Notes: generated by a model not told the origin, from the sequence alone. Shown: positions 44,017 through 54,101, counted from the stretch's first letter. The stretch is 64,000 nucleotides of DNA from Pseudoalteromonas espejiana DSM 9414 (GCF_002221525.1 NZ_CP011028.1:1685001-1749000), one strand, 5' to 3'. Made by a program: numbers and translations.

Positions 44017-45250
44017 TGTATTTTTAAGTGAACGCTTTAGAGCATATTCAGGCCATAAAGACGAAAAAAATGCTTTTGTAAGCTTTATTGCCAAAGCCTC
44101 TACTGTTGGCATTTTACTTGGTGTTGCGGTTTTAATCGTTGCACTGTCGGTAATAAATGGCTTTGAGCAACAGTTAGTACACCGGCTATTGAGTGTGGTA
44201 CCGCAAGTTGAATACGTAGCGCCAAGCAGGCCAATCGCAAATTGGCCAGAAAAAGTAGAGCAATTACAACAGCAACCTCGCGTTAGCGGCGCAGCGCCGT
44301 TTATAGCGGTTAATGGTATGGCGCAGTTTAAAAGCCAGCTTAAAGCGGTAGAAATAAGAGGTGTAGAGCCAAATTACGAGAGCAACGTATCTGCAATTAA
44401 CCAATTTACACAAGGTACTCTCGTTAGCCAGCTTAAATTAGACGATGTTATTTTAGGTCAGCAAATAGTAAAGCAACTCGACGCTACTATTGGCGATAAC
44501 GTTACGTTGCTCATTCCTAAAATTAGTGAGCAAGGTAAGTCGTTATTGGCCCCTAAACGCGTAACGCTAACACTTGCGGGTGTAATCGAAATGGGAGGAC
44601 CAATAGATAGCTCCGCTGCGTTTATTCATTTAAATAAAGCACAAAGCGTTTTAGGTTACGATAATAGCCAAGTAACGGGGCTTAGATTAAGTGTTGATGA
44701 CGTATTTGAGGCGCATCAAATTGCAATGCGAGTTGGTCAAACCATTAGTGATTATGTGTATGTGTCTAGCTGGTTTAGAACCCAAGGCAGCTTGCATCAA
44801 GATATACAAATGGTACGTACCATTGTTTATATAGTTGTATTTTTAATTATAGCGGTAGCCAGTTTTAATATTGTGTCCTCCTTGGTAATGGAAGTACGCG
44901 AAAAGCAAGGCAACATAGCTATTTTAAAAACAATGGGCGCTAAAGACAGTACTATTTTAGCCACATTTGTTATGCAAGGTTTAACGCAAGCTTTTGTTGG
45001 GGTACTACTTGGCACATTAATAGGGGTTGTACTTGCGCTTAATATAAGTGAGCTTTTTACTTGGGGGAGTCATTTATTTGGTGCCAACCCACTCGAAGGC
45101 GTTTATTTTATTGAGTTTTTACCCAGCAAATTGGTGCTTAGTGATATAGGTATAACAGTTATAGTTACTTTTTTACTTGCTGTGCTCGCCACTATTTATC
45201 CTGCGTGGCAAGCAACTCGAGTAGACCCGGCAAAGGTGCTTGGTAATTAA
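44006..45250 (+). CDS. lolE: Lipoprotein-releasing ABC permease LolE
   Basis: A 414-aa permease paralogous to LolC, with the same one-TM, periplasmic domain, three-TM layout. The N-terminus has FVSFIAKASTVGILLGVA, and the cytoplasmic coupling segment is QGNIAILKTMGAKDST. It probably makes the first contact with lipoproteins and complements LolC in the asymmetric complex. Last gene of the operon; no strong terminator follows before the DUF1456 gene. Confidence 0.95.
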   Translation: MLLSVFLSERFRAYSGHKDEKNAFVSFIAKASTVGILLGVAVLIVALSVINGFEQQLVHRLLSVVPQVEYVAPSRPIANWPEKVEQLQQQPRVSGAAPFIAVNGMAQFKSQLKAVEIRGVEPNYESNVSAINQFTQGTLVSQLKLDDVILGQQIVKQLDATIGDNVTLLIPKISEQGKSLLAPKRVTLTLAGVIEMGGPIDSSAAFIHLNKAQSVLGYDNSQVTGLRLSVDDVFEAHQIAMRVGQTISDYVYVSSWFRTQGSLHQDIQMVRTIVYIVVFLIIAVASFNIVSSLVMEVREKQGNIAILKTMGAKDSTILATFVMQGLTQAFVGVLLGTLIGVVLALNISELFTWGSHLFGANPLEGVYFIEFLPSKLVLSDIGITVIVTFLLAVLATIYPAWQATRVDPAKVLGN

Positions 45251-45356
45251 CATTACTAAAATAATAGGGTCGGGTTTGTAAAGCTGCTAAACTGCGCGCT
45301 TCTTTATTGTTAAGCGCTACTGTTTAGCCTTACACCCCCTTACTCAGGAAATTACT

Positions 45357-45821
45357 TTGACAAATAACGATATTTTACGCCGCCTTCGCTATACCTTTAA
45401 TTTAACAGATACAGCCATGGTTGATATTTTTGCTGCAGCAGAGGCTACAGTGACAACTGAACAAGTCATTGCATGGTTAACTAAAGAGGGCGATGAAGGC
45501 TTTGTAAAAATTTCTGACACTGAGTTTGCAACCTTTTTAAATGGCTTTATAAATACCAAACGCGGCAAGCGTGACGGCGAACAACCACTACCAGAAAGTA
45601 AGCTAAATAATAATATTATTTTTATGAAGCTGCGTATTGCGCTAAACATGAAAGCAGAAGATGTAATAGCAACGCTTGCGCTTGTTGACTTTGATTTAAG
45701 TAAACACGAATTAAGTGCGTTTTCTCGTAAAGTAGAAAACAAGCATTACCGTGTGTGTAACGATCAAATACTGCGTTTGTTTTTAACAGGCGTTCAGCAG
45801 CAATACCGCCCTGCAGAGTAA
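45357..45821 (+). CDS. DUF1456 (YehS-like) protein
   Basis: A 154-aa cytoplasmic protein made of two similar halves, each beginning like LRRLRYTFNLTDTAMVDIF or MKLRIALNMKAEDVIATL. This is the DUF1456 or YehS pattern. The function of the family is unknown; it lacks catalytic motifs. The start is TTG 45357, with AGGA about 8 bases upstream, because no suitable ATG exists. A bidirectional terminator follows. Confidence 0.85.
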   Translation: MTNNDILRRLRYTFNLTDTAMVDIFAAAEATVTTEQVIAWLTKEGDEGFVKISDTEFATFLNGFINTKRGKRDGEQPLPESKLNNNIIFMKLRIALNMKAEDVIATLALVDFDLSKHELSAFSRKVENKHYRVCNDQILRLFLTGVQQQYRPAE

Positions 45822-45832
45822 ATAAAAAAAAC

Positions 45833-45862
45833 AAAAAAGCTCAGCAATTGCTGAGCTTTTTT
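45833..45862. terminator. Bidirectional terminator
   Basis: AAAAAAGCTCAGC/GCTGAGCTTTTTT is a perfect 13-bp stem with an AATT loop, serving the DUF1456 gene and the convergent acyl-CoA synthetase. Confidence 0.92.
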
Positions 45863-45892
45863 GTGTTTAGGGTGTGTGTTTAAGCTTTTTGT

Positions 45893-47626
45893 TTAAGAGA
45901 AGGCTTTGTCTGATAGCGCTTCTTGCATTTGCTCACGCATTTTAAACTTTTGTAGTTTGCCTGTTACCGTCATAGGGTAACTCTCTACAAAACGAATATA
46001 CCGAGGCATTTTAAAGTAGGCGAGTTTGTCCTTTAAAAATGCACGAATTGCTTGTTCATCAAGTATTGCATCTTCTTTTGGTTGGATCCACGCGCATACT
46101 TCCTCACCGTATTTTTCATCACTGATACCAAATATGGCAGCATCTTGAATGCCCGGATAGGTATATAAAACTTCTTCTATCTCGCGCGGGTAAATATTTT
46201 CACCACCACGAATAATCATGTCTTTAATACGGCCAACAATGCTGACAAACCCTTCGCTATCCATAACACCTAAATCGCCAGAATGAAGCCAGCCGTCACT
46301 ATCTATTGTGGCTTTTGTTTTTTCTTCGTCATTCCAGTAGCAGCGCATTATGCCTGCGCCTTTTGAGCATACTTCACCGGGTAAACCTATTTTTTGAATA
46401 TTACCGAGTTCATCAATAATTTTAACCTCAGTATGTGCAAGGGCGCGCCCAACAGTTGTTACTTGACGCTCTATTGATGAGTCTGTTTCAGTAATGTTAT
46501 TTATAGGGCTGCATTCTGTTTGCCCATACGCAATTAAAACCTGATGCATATTCATTTGGGTTTGAACTTTTCGCATGACTTGCTCAGGGCATGTTGAACC
46601 TGCCATTACACCGGTGCGTAAAGTGCTCAGGTTGTAATCGTTAAAATTAGCCAGCTCTAATTGGCTAATAAACATGGTAGGCACGCCATGGAGCGCGGTA
46701 CATCCTTCTTGCTGAACAACATCAAGCGTAGTTTGTGCATCAAAAGCATCACTTGGATAAACGGCCGCAGCACCTTTAGTAACACATAATAAGCTTCCCA
46801 ATACCATAGCAAAACAGTGATACAGCGGAACAGGAATACACAGTTTGTCTTGCTCTGTAAAATGCATTGCTTCGGCAACAAATAAGGCATTATTTAATAT
46901 GTTTTTATGGGTAAGGGTCGCGCCTTTTGGGTTGCCCGTAGTGCCTGAGGTAAATTGTATATTTATATCTTGGTCGGCGTTTAAATTGGCCGCTATAGCG
47001 TGTAATTCGAGCTGGTGGGCAGGTGTGGCTAACTGCATAATATGTGTAAAAGAAAACATACCAGGGAGGGGATCATCACCAATACTAATAACGTTTTTAA
47101 GGCTCGGTAGTGCTTTTGAATCAAGCTTACCTGGGTCGCATTGTTTAAGCTCTGGGGCTAAGCTAGTTAGCATATCTATATAATTACTGCCTTTAAAACT
47201 GTTAGCTGTAATTAAAGTAGAACATTCTACGCTATTTAGCGCATAAGCCAGTTCGCTCGGGCGATATGCAGGGTTTATACACACCATAATGGCACCAATT
47301 TTTGCAGTAGCAAATTGAGTTAAGCACCACTGAATATTATTAGGTGACCAAATTCCTACCCGATCGCCTGGTTTTACCCCGCTAGCTAACAGCCCCATGG
47401 CTAGTTGGTTAACTTGTTGCTGAAATTCTTTATAGTTTAAGCGTACCCCTTGATGGCTTACTACAACAGCTAATGCATTTGGGTTTTTGTCGACAATAAA
47501 ATCAAAGTATTCACCTATGGTTTTATTTACTAATGGGGTGCTTTGTGCCCCTTTAAAATAGCTTTGTGATAAAGGTAGGATGTTTATTAACTCCACTTCT
47601 TTTGCCGAGTTAGATAATGTGTGCAT
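45893..47626 (-). CDS. AMP-dependent acyl-CoA synthetase
   Basis: A 577-aa enzyme that should activate a carboxylic acid, probably a fatty acid, through an acyl-AMP. It shows the P-loop FTSGTTGNPKGAT, the YGQTECSP adenine motif, and the SGDLGVMDSEGFVSIVGR, IRGGENIYPREIE and GKLQKFKMR motifs of the C-terminal domain with the catalytic Lys. I start at ATG 47626: the preceding in-frame ATG (47638) is followed by GGAG, which makes a good ribosome site for the second ATG. Chain-length preference cannot be told. It stands alone, facing a terminator. Confidence 0.9.
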   Translation of the reverse strand: MHTLSNSAKEVELINILPLSQSYFKGAQSTPLVNKTIGEYFDFIVDKNPNALAVVVSHQGVRLNYKEFQQQVNQLAMGLLASGVKPGDRVGIWSPNNIQWCLTQFATAKIGAIMVCINPAYRPSELAYALNSVECSTLITANSFKGSNYIDMLTSLAPELKQCDPGKLDSKALPSLKNVISIGDDPLPGMFSFTHIMQLATPAHQLELHAIAANLNADQDINIQFTSGTTGNPKGATLTHKNILNNALFVAEAMHFTEQDKLCIPVPLYHCFAMVLGSLLCVTKGAAAVYPSDAFDAQTTLDVVQQEGCTALHGVPTMFISQLELANFNDYNLSTLRTGVMAGSTCPEQVMRKVQTQMNMHQVLIAYGQTECSPINNITETDSSIERQVTTVGRALAHTEVKIIDELGNIQKIGLPGEVCSKGAGIMRCYWNDEEKTKATIDSDGWLHSGDLGVMDSEGFVSIVGRIKDMIIRGGENIYPREIEEVLYTYPGIQDAAIFGISDEKYGEEVCAWIQPKEDAILDEQAIRAFLKDKLAYFKMPRYIRFVESYPMTVTGKLQKFKMREQMQEALSDKAFS

Positions 47627-47756
47627 GTGCTTCTCCATGTTAATGTGTGTCAGTAACTAAGCTGTAGTTAAAATAAACACATATTGTCGACAAAGAGAAG
47701 GGCGGTTAGACTAATGTATTAACCATTAAATAAATTCTAAGCTTTAATTAGGCATA

Positions 47757-47783
47757 AAAAACGCGCCACTTGGGCGCGTTTTT
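47757..47783. terminator. Terminator after DUF3010 gene
   Basis: The 10-bp stem AAAACGCGCC/GGCGCGTTTT with T-runs on both strands ends the minus-strand DUF3010 gene. Confidence 0.88.
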
Positions 47784-47799
47784 ACAATAAAGCTTTATA

Positions 47800-48246
47800 T
47801 TACATTTCGTCGCTGCGGTATGTTTTTTTCATTATATAAACGTAGGCGTTTACGAATGCATTTTCTTGATATTTTTTAAGACCAGTGTCTTCAAACGCAA
47901 TAGGAATTGGGTTACGTTTTACTTGCTCTTTAATTTCGGTCGTTGAGAACACGCGAACATCTAAGTTTTCAATTAATTGAATAGCAGTTTCCATTTTAAA
48001 CCCCTTAGCGCTGCCCGCAAACTTACCTTTAGGTTGGCGTTCACGAATGGCTACAGAGTCAATTTGGTAGTCTTGCATTAATTTTGCAAAATCAAATTGA
48101 AATTTACGCATTATTTCAGTGTCGTTACCGTTACCTAAGGTAAAGCGTGTTTGGCGCACATCGCGAATATCAAATACGTCATTATCTTTACTTAAAATAC
48201 AAAGTAGTACATCACTACCGGTAATTTCTACACCACATGTTCTCAT
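47800..48246 (-). CDS. DUF3010 family protein
   Basis: A 148-aa soluble protein of a family largely confined to marine gammaproteobacteria. The start (MRTCGVEITGSDVLLCIL) and the mid-section (SVAIRERQPKGKFAGSAKGFKMETAIQ) resemble an RNase-H-like beta-sheet followed by helices, but no catalytic set is visible. Function unknown. It is divergent from thrS across a 382-base gap. Confidence 0.8.
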   Translation of the reverse strand: MRTCGVEITGSDVLLCILSKDNDVFDIRDVRQTRFTLGNGNDTEIMRKFQFDFAKLMQDYQIDSVAIRERQPKGKFAGSAKGFKMETAIQLIENLDVRVFSTTEIKEQVKRNPIPIAFEDTGLKKYQENAFVNAYVYIMKKTYRSDEM

Positions 48247-48526
48247 TGCTGTTCTCTAATATAACTTAATTGCATCGTATTATACCCAACCTCTATTAAA
48301 TTGCGAGGATAAGCCAATAAGTGATGCTTAAATAATACGGTATTTAAAATTGTCACATTATTGATTTAAATTACTTAACTAATAACTTAAATTAGCAATT
48401 TATTGCAAAATAACCCGTATTGAAGCTGCTTTGAACTTGTAATTGTTATTGTATCACGCGACAATATCTTTTTTTGTAGTTGAGCAGACTCAGCATCTAC
48501 ATTAGCCATATATGGCGAAAAATAGT
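48247..48526. other. Intergenic region upstream of the thrS leader
   Basis: AT-rich sequence without an ORF. It must contain the promoters of DUF3010 (minus) and thrS (plus); I cannot single out a convincing pair. The distinct elements begin at 48527 with the thrS operator. Confidence 0.5.
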
Positions 48527-48607
48527 CAATGCTTATTCGTAAAAGCGTTGTCGAGTCATTCTCATTTAATTAATTAAAAAATACACGTGATACATTGTAG
48601 GTGTCAC
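48527..48607 (+). promoter_or_regulatory. thrS translational operator with two tRNA-Thr anticodon mimics
   Basis: Two hairpins are joined by an AT-rich linker (48551-48586). The upstream one, CAATGCTT/AAGCGTTG (48527-48550, one G-U pair), has the loop ATTCGTAA, which contains U-CGU-A as in the tRNA-Thr CGU anticodon loop. The downstream one, GTGATAC/GTGTCAC (48587-48607, one G-U pair), has a seven-base loop ATTGTAG, exactly U33, anticodon UGU, A37. The thrS ribosome site and ATG follow 10-22 bases later. In E. coli, ThrRS binds two such arms (domains 2 and 4) to block its own translation. Confidence 0.8.
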
Positions 48608-48628
48608 CACTGTATGTAAGGATTTATA

Positions 48629-50539
48629 ATGCCAGTTATTACTCTTCCTGACGGCAGTCAGCGTAGTTTTGAAAACCCTGTAAGTACTCTTGATGTTGCA
48701 AATGATATTGGTCCTGGTCTTGCTAAGGCAACCATAGCAGGTCGTGTTAATGGTGAGCGTGTTGATGCATGTGACTTAATTAACGAAGACTCTCGCCTTG
48801 AGATCATTACCGCTAAAGACGATGATGGCCTAGAAATCATTCGCCACTCATGTGCGCACTTAATAGGGCACGCAGTTAAGCAGCTTTTCCCAGACGCTAA
48901 AATGGCCATTGGCCCAACCATCGATAACGGCTTTTACTACGATATTGATATGGAACATTCTTTGTCTCAAGAAGACTTAGATGCGATTGAAAAGCGTATG
49001 CTGCAACTTGCAAAAACTAACTACGACGTAGTGAAAAAAAATGTAAGCTGGCAAGAAGCACGCGATACATTTGAAGCGCGTGGCGAAACATACAAAATTG
49101 AAATTTTGGACGAAAATATCGCAAAAGATGACCGTCCAGGATTATACCATCACGAAGAATATGTAGACATGTGTCGTGGTCCACACGTACCAAACATGAA
49201 ATTCTGCCAAAACTTCAAAATAATGAAAGTGGCAGGTGCTTACTGGCGTGGTGATTCTGAAAACAAAATGCTACAACGTATTTACGGCACAGCGTGGGGC
49301 GATAAAAAGCAACTAAAAGCGTACTTAAAGCGTTTAGAAGAAGCTGAAAAACGCGATCACCGTCGTATAGGTAAAGCACTTGATTTATGGCACTGGCAAG
49401 AAGAAGCGCCAGGCATGGTATTTTGGCACAACGATGGTTGGAGCATTTACCGTGAGCTTGAAGAATTTGTTCGTGAAAAACTTCGTGAATACAGCTACGA
49501 AGAAGTAAAGGGTCCAATGATGATGGACCGTTCATTATGGGAAAAATCAGGTCACTGGGAAAAATATTCAGAAGCAATGTTTACCACTGAGTCTGAAAAG
49601 CGCGAATACGCAATAAAACCAATGAACTGCCCAGGCCACGTACAAATTTTTAACCAAGGTTTAAAATCGTACCGTGACTTACCGCTTCGTATGGCTGAGT
49701 TTGGTTGTTGTCATCGTAATGAGCCATCAGGTGCTTTACACGGACTAATGCGTGTACGTGGCTTTACGCAGGATGACGCGCACGTTTTCTGTACTGAAGA
49801 ACAAGTAATGGACGAAGTTTCAGCGTGTATTAAGATGGTTTATGATACATATGAAACATTCGGTTTTGACAAGATCGTAGTTAAGCTTTCTACCCGCCCT
49901 GAAAAACGCATTGGCGACGATGAAATTTGGGATAAAGCTGAACTTGCATTAGCTGATGCACTTAAAGCAAATGACATCGAATTTGATTACCTACCAGGTG
50001 AAGGGGCGTTTTATGGCCCTAAAATTGAATTTACTTTGTACGATTGTTTAGACAGAGCGTGGCAATGTGGTACAGTGCAACTAGATTTTGCATTACCGGG
50101 TCGTTTAGGTGCTACTTATGTAGCTGAAAATAACGAACGACGCACACCAGTTATGATTCACCGTGCTATCTTGGGTTCAATTGAGCGCTTTATCGGTATT
50201 TTAACTGAAGAATACGCTGGTTTATTCCCAACGTGGCTTGCTCCAAAGCAAGTGGTAATTATGAATATTACCGATAAACAAGCTGATTACGTGCAAGAAA
50301 TTGTACAAAAATTAAATAAACTTGGAATTAGAGCCGCTGCTGACTTGAGAAATGAGAAGATTGGCTTTAAAATCCGAGAACATACACTTAAGCGTATTCC
50401 TTACTTACTGGTTGTTGGCGATAAAGAAGTTGAACAACAAGAAGTAGCAGTACGTACCCGCACAGGTGAAGACCTAGGCAAATTTAATGTTGATGATTTT
50501 GTAGCTAAAATTAGCGAAGAAATTAAAAATCGACAGTAA
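48629..50539 (+). CDS. thrS: Threonyl-tRNA synthetase
   Basis: A 636-aa class II synthetase that charges tRNA-Thr. Domain order: N-terminal TGS ([13 protein letters not shown]), editing domain with the [11 protein letters not shown] zinc/His motif (residues about 70-220), catalytic core with motif 2 around [15 protein letters not shown] and zinc ligands in MNCPGHVQ, and a C-terminal anticodon-binding domain. AAGGA precedes ATG 48629. It leads the classic thrS-infC-rpmI-rplT set. Expression is probably autoregulated through the tRNA-like leader. Confidence 0.98.
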   Translation: MPVITLPDGSQRSFENPVSTLDVANDIGPGLAKATIAGRVNGERVDACDLINEDSRLEIITAKDDDGLEIIRHSCAHLIGHAVKQLFPDAKMAIGPTIDNGFYYDIDMEHSLSQEDLDAIEKRMLQLAKTNYDVVKKNVSWQEARDTFEARGETYKIEILDENIAKDDRPGLYHHEEYVDMCRGPHVPNMKFCQNFKIMKVAGAYWRGDSENKMLQRIYGTAWGDKKQLKAYLKRLEEAEKRDHRRIGKALDLWHWQEEAPGMVFWHNDGWSIYRELEEFVREKLREYSYEEVKGPMMMDRSLWEKSGHWEKYSEAMFTTESEKREYAIKPMNCPGHVQIFNQGLKSYRDLPLRMAEFGCCHRNEPSGALHGLMRVRGFTQDDAHVFCTEEQVMDEVSACIKMVYDTYETFGFDKIVVKLSTRPEKRIGDDEIWDKAELALADALKANDIEFDYLPGEGAFYGPKIEFTLYDCLDRAWQCGTVQLDFALPGRLGATYVAENNERRTPVMIHRAILGSIERFIGILTEEYAGLFPTWLAPKQVVIMNITDKQADYVQEIVQKLNKLGIRAAADLRNEKIGFKIREHTLKRIPYLLVVGDKEVEQQEVAVRTRTGEDLGKFNVDDFVAKISEEIKNRQ

Positions 50540-50613
50540 AAATCGAGCGTGTAGGGCATATACAAACAGCCAACTGCACGCTTATATTATTGATATTCTT
50601 GGAGGAACGTACC

Positions 50614-51159
50614 ATTAGAGGCGGCAAGAAAGGGCAACAAACAGCTCAAAAAAATCGTATTAACGAAGAAATCACAGCTCAAGAAGTTCGTTTAATCGAC
50701 ATCGAAGGCGAACAAGCTGGAATTCAGTCATTAAAAGACGCACAAGCTATGGCTGATGCAGCGGGTGTTGATCTTGTAGAGATTAGCCCAAACGCTGAGC
50801 CGCCTGTTTGTAAGGTTATGGACTACGGTAAGTTCATCTTTGAAAAAAGCAAAGAACTAAAAGAGCAGAAAAAGAAGCAAAAGCAAATCCAGATTAAAGA
50901 AATCAAATTCCGTCCTGGCACGGATGAAGGTGACTATCAGGTTAAGCTGCGCAACTTACGTAAGTTCTTAGAAGCTGGCGATAAAGCTAAGATTACTATC
51001 CGCTTCCGTGGCCGCGAAATGGCTCACCAAGAAATTGGTATCGAATTATTAAACCGTGTTAAGGCTGATTTAGAAGAACTTGCAGTAGTTGAGTCTTTCC
51101 CAAATCGTGTTGAAGGCCGCCAAATGGTTATGATGATGGCGCCTGTTGCTAAAAAATAA
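50614..51159 (+). CDS. infC: Translation initiation factor IF-3 (ATT start)
   Basis: A 181-aa factor that binds the 30S subunit and checks start-codon pairing. Although a longer frame exists, the real start is the rare ATT at 50614: GGAGG at 50601-50605 is 8 bases upstream and the protein then begins RGGKKGQQ as in other IF-3 sequences. The ATT start is the known basis of IF-3 autoregulation, because IF-3 rejects non-standard starts. Family blocks [21 protein letters not shown] and [13 protein letters not shown] are intact. Confidence 0.96.
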   Translation: MRGGKKGQQTAQKNRINEEITAQEVRLIDIEGEQAGIQSLKDAQAMADAAGVDLVEISPNAEPPVCKVMDYGKFIFEKSKELKEQKKKQKQIQIKEIKFRPGTDEGDYQVKLRNLRKFLEAGDKAKITIRFRGREMAHQEIGIELLNRVKADLEELAVVESFPNRVEGRQMVMMMAPVAKK

Positions 51160-51370
51160 TTTTTAGGCGATAATACGCACCGAATTTAGCTCAGGTACCC
51201 AAGTAATATGCAAATATTCACCTGTGCTAACCGGTTTTAAAGTAAAATTGCGGCATTTATGCTGGGTTTTCACCGGAATATGGCAGTAAGTTAGGCCTAA
51301 AAGTGGAGCTATAGAAATATATCTCACGCCTGCTTACTAATTTTTAAGCAATACATTTGGAGTTATTGCA
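51160..51370 (+). promoter_or_regulatory. infC-rpmI intergenic leader with long hairpin
   Basis: A 211-base gap. AGTAAG-tta-GGC (51285-51296) pairs with GCC-tg-CTTACT (51328-51338), enclosing a GTGGAG/CTCAC-like inner stem. This long interrupted hairpin ends about 30 bases before the rpmI start. In E. coli, L20 represses rpmI-rplT by binding structured RNA in this area, so an L20 operator is possible. The pseudoknot cannot be confirmed by eye. Confidence 0.4.
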
Positions 51371-51571
51371 ATGGCTTATAAGCTAAAAAGTCACAGAGGC
51401 GCAGCTAAGCGTTTCAAGAAAACTGCTTCTGGCGGTTTCAAGCGTAAACAAGCGCATCTTCGTCACATTCTGACTAAGAAAACTTCTAAGCGTAAGTTAC
51501 ACCTACGTCCTAAGATGATGGTTCATAAGAATGACCATGGTCTAGTTTCACGTATGTTACCATTCGCTTAA
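51371..51571 (+). CDS. rpmI: 50S ribosomal protein L35
   Basis: A 66-aa very basic ribosomal protein of normal length, starting [20 protein letters not shown], the family signature, and containing the [18 protein letters not shown] segment. GGAG lies upstream of the ATG. It precedes rplT by 15 bases and is co-translated with it. Confidence 0.98.
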
Positions 51572-51586
51572 TAGGGGTTTTTAGAA

Positions 51587-51949
51587 ATGGCAAGAGTTAA
51601 ACGCGGCGTTGTCGCACGTGCACGTCACAAAAAAGTTTTAAAACAAGCGAAAGGTTACTACGGAGCACGTTCACGTGTTTACCGCGTAGCTTTCCAGGCA
51701 GTTACTAAAGCGGGTCAATACGCTTACCGTGACCGTCGTGCTAAGAAACGTACTTTCCGTCAATTATGGATTGCACGTATCAATGCAGCTTCACGTCAAA
51801 ATGGTCTGTCTTACAGCCGTTTTATCAATGGTCTTAAAAAGACTTCTGTAGAAATCGATCGTAAGATCCTTGCAGATATCGCTGTTTACGACCAAGTTGC
51901 ATTTGCAGCGCTTGTAGAAAAAGCAAAAGAAGGCCTAGCGGCAGCTTAA
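51587..51949 (+). CDS. rplT: 50S ribosomal protein L20
   Basis: A 120-aa 23S rRNA-binding assembly protein. The basic N-terminal extension ([20 protein letters not shown]) and the [24 protein letters not shown] core (here [12 protein letters not shown]) are intact. In E. coli, L20 is the translational repressor of this operon. Length is typical. A terminator follows 20 bases after the stop. Confidence 0.98.
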   Translation: MARVKRGVVARARHKKVLKQAKGYYGARSRVYRVAFQAVTKAGQYAYRDRRAKKRTFRQLWIARINAASRQNGLSYSRFINGLKKTSVEIDRKILADIAVYDQVAFAALVEKAKEGLAAA

Positions 51950-51968
51950 GCTTTTTTGTATAAGTACT

Positions 51969-51993
51969 AAAAAGGAGCCCTAGGCTCCTTTTT
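51969..51993 (+). terminator. Terminator of thrS-rplT operon
   Basis: The 10-bp stem AAAAGGAGCC/GGCTCCTTTT with a three-base loop is followed by a T-run. Confidence 0.93.
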
Positions 51994-52282
51994 TTGTGTC
52001 TGTAATTTAATGTTTATAATACTAATCCGCAATTATACTCAATCATTTTTCGGGGCTAAAAGTGCCGCTACCTGTGTTAAAAAACACTCATTTAGAACAA
52101 CTAAATAGCCAATTTTTTGCCTAGTTATTAACACATTTTTCCACTCTTAAAATAGATCACTTAATTAAGTGAATTGGTATAAAGTTGTTGGCTGTGTATT
52201 TTTGTTGAATCACCGCAGTTTTATAATATAAATAAATTTTATTGGTACAATTTGTTTATTAAAGTGTTCGTTAGAGAAAACT
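51994..52282. promoter_or_regulatory. Upstream region of M14 peptidase gene with perfect palindrome
   Basis: AT-rich region with the 16-base perfect palindrome TCACTTAATTAAGTGA at 52157-52172, about 110 bases before the start codon, a good candidate operator. A TATAAT-like segment lies near 52222. The regulator is not identified. Confidence 0.4.
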
Positions 52283-54100
52283 ATGTTTGCAAGTCTGTTA
52301 TTTTTATCTGCGGTAATGGCAGATAACAGTCATCTACCTCCATTAATTCCTTGGCAAGGCGAAAGTATTTCGCTGTTACAGCAACAAGGGCCGCTGACTA
52401 CCGATTTTGAATTATCTGAAGGGCAAGCGTCGCCAAATTATAAAGACACCATGGCATTTATCGACAGGTTAGTTGCTGCCAACCCAACTCAATTTCAATC
52501 ACAAACGATTGGTTATAGTAATAGTAAACGCGCTATTAAAATGTTGGTTGCCAGTGAGCAAGGCTTTTTTGAAGCAGGGCAAATGGCTAATAGCACTAAG
52601 CCGACTATTTTTATTCAAGCAGGTATTCATGCCGGTGAAATAGACGGTAAAGACGCGATGTTTATGTTACTGCGAGATATTGCCACAGGAAAACGCCGTG
52701 ATATTTTAAAAAAGGTAAATATACTTTTTATTCCTATTTTAAATGTCGATGGGCATGAGCGCAGCAGTGCTTTTAACCGCATAAATCAGCGCGGGCCTGC
52801 AAAAATGGGCTTTAGAACAAATGCAAATAACCTTAACTTAAATCGTGACTATACAAAATTAGATACCCCAGAGGTTAAGAGTGTTTTAAGGGTTATTAAT
52901 GATTACAGCCCAAATTTATATGTGGATGTGCATGTAACAGATGGCGCTGATTACCAGTACGATGTGACCTATGGTTATAACCCAGTATTTGCGAGCGAAT
53001 CACCGGCGGTGTCTGATGCTTTAAATCAGTACTTTAAACCCGTTATTGACCAAAGTTTACAAGCGCAGGGGCACCAAGCTGGCCCACTCATATTTGTTAT
53101 GGATAAGCGAGACTTTAAGCAAGGCCTTGCTGGTTGGGTAGCAACTCCGCGTTTTTCAAATGGGTGGGGCGATTTAAAGTCACTCCCTACCATTTTAGTT
53201 GAAAACCACTCATTAAAACCTTACAAGCAACGAGTACTCGGTACGTATGTGTTTTTGGATGGTGCAATTAATGCACTTTCTCAATACAGTCATGAGCTAG
53301 CTAATGCGGTAAAAAAAGAGCAAGAATTTGTACCAAAGCAGTTAATTGTAAAACGTAGTTACGCAAAACAGCCAGATATCATTGCCCAATTTAAAGGGGT
53401 TGAGTATTCATCCTCTGTGAGCGCGCTTTCAGGGCAAAATGAAGTTAAGTATTTAGGTAAAGCATTCACCTATACCGATTTACCAATTTATTGGCAAAAA
53501 CAAGTGGAGCATGTTGTTGATGTGCCCGAAGCTTTTTTTATCCCGCCTGTTTATAGCAACATTATTGAAAAACTAAAGCTGCATGGTGTTTCTGTAAATA
53601 AGCTTAAAGGCGCTAATACACAGCCTTTAAAAGTTGCAAAAATACAAGACTATACATTTGATAAAGCGCCGTTTGAGGGACGCTTTAGAGTTACTGCTTC
53701 ATTTGATTATGCACCTGCACCAAATGTAAATTTAGATGGCTGGTTTCAAGTGAATACGCAGCAAAAAGCAGGTGAGCTGGCTGTACATCTGTTACATCCA
53801 GAGGCACCAGATTCGTTTTTTGCTTGGGGAGAATTTAACACTGTTTTTCAACGTACGGAATACATGGAAAACTACGCTTTAATTCCGTTCGCACGTAAAA
53901 TGCTAAAAGATAACCCCAAACTAGCGCTCGAGTTTGATAAAAAACTAAAAGATAAATCGTTTGCACAAGACGCAGATGCTCGCCTAAATTGGTTATACCA
54001 GCACACACCATTTTACGATGAAGCCTACTTAAAATACCCGATTTTAATGTCGTATGAGCAAAAAGTAGCGATTGTTGATCAAAAAGATAAAGAAATTTAA
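52283..54100 (+). CDS. Secreted M14 zinc carboxypeptidase
   Basis: A 605-aa exported metallopeptidase. The first 15 residues (MFASLLFLSAVMADN) act as a short signal peptide. The M14 zinc site is visible as IHAGEIDGKD (His and Glu ligands, residues about 118-125) and DVHVTDG (third ligand), with the substrate Arg in NLNRDYTK and a candidate catalytic Glu in ILVENHSLKP. A long C-terminal beta-rich region (about 350-605) is an extra domain. Probably periplasmic or secreted, degrading peptides. Ends one base before the MBL-fold pseudogene. Confidence 0.88.
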   Translation: MFASLLFLSAVMADNSHLPPLIPWQGESISLLQQQGPLTTDFELSEGQASPNYKDTMAFIDRLVAANPTQFQSQTIGYSNSKRAIKMLVASEQGFFEAGQMANSTKPTIFIQAGIHAGEIDGKDAMFMLLRDIATGKRRDILKKVNILFIPILNVDGHERSSAFNRINQRGPAKMGFRTNANNLNLNRDYTKLDTPEVKSVLRVINDYSPNLYVDVHVTDGADYQYDVTYGYNPVFASESPAVSDALNQYFKPVIDQSLQAQGHQAGPLIFVMDKRDFKQGLAGWVATPRFSNGWGDLKSLPTILVENHSLKPYKQRVLGTYVFLDGAINALSQYSHELANAVKKEQEFVPKQLIVKRSYAKQPDIIAQFKGVEYSSSVSALSGQNEVKYLGKAFTYTDLPIYWQKQVEHVVDVPEAFFIPPVYSNIIEKLKLHGVSVNKLKGANTQPLKVAKIQDYTFDKAPFEGRFRVTASFDYAPAPNVNLDGWFQVNTQQKAGELAVHLLHPEAPDSFFAWGEFNTVFQRTEYMENYALIPFARKMLKDNPKLALEFDKKLKDKSFAQDADARLNWLYQHTPFYDEAYLKYPILMSYEQKVAIVDQKDKEI

Positions 54101-54101
54101 T

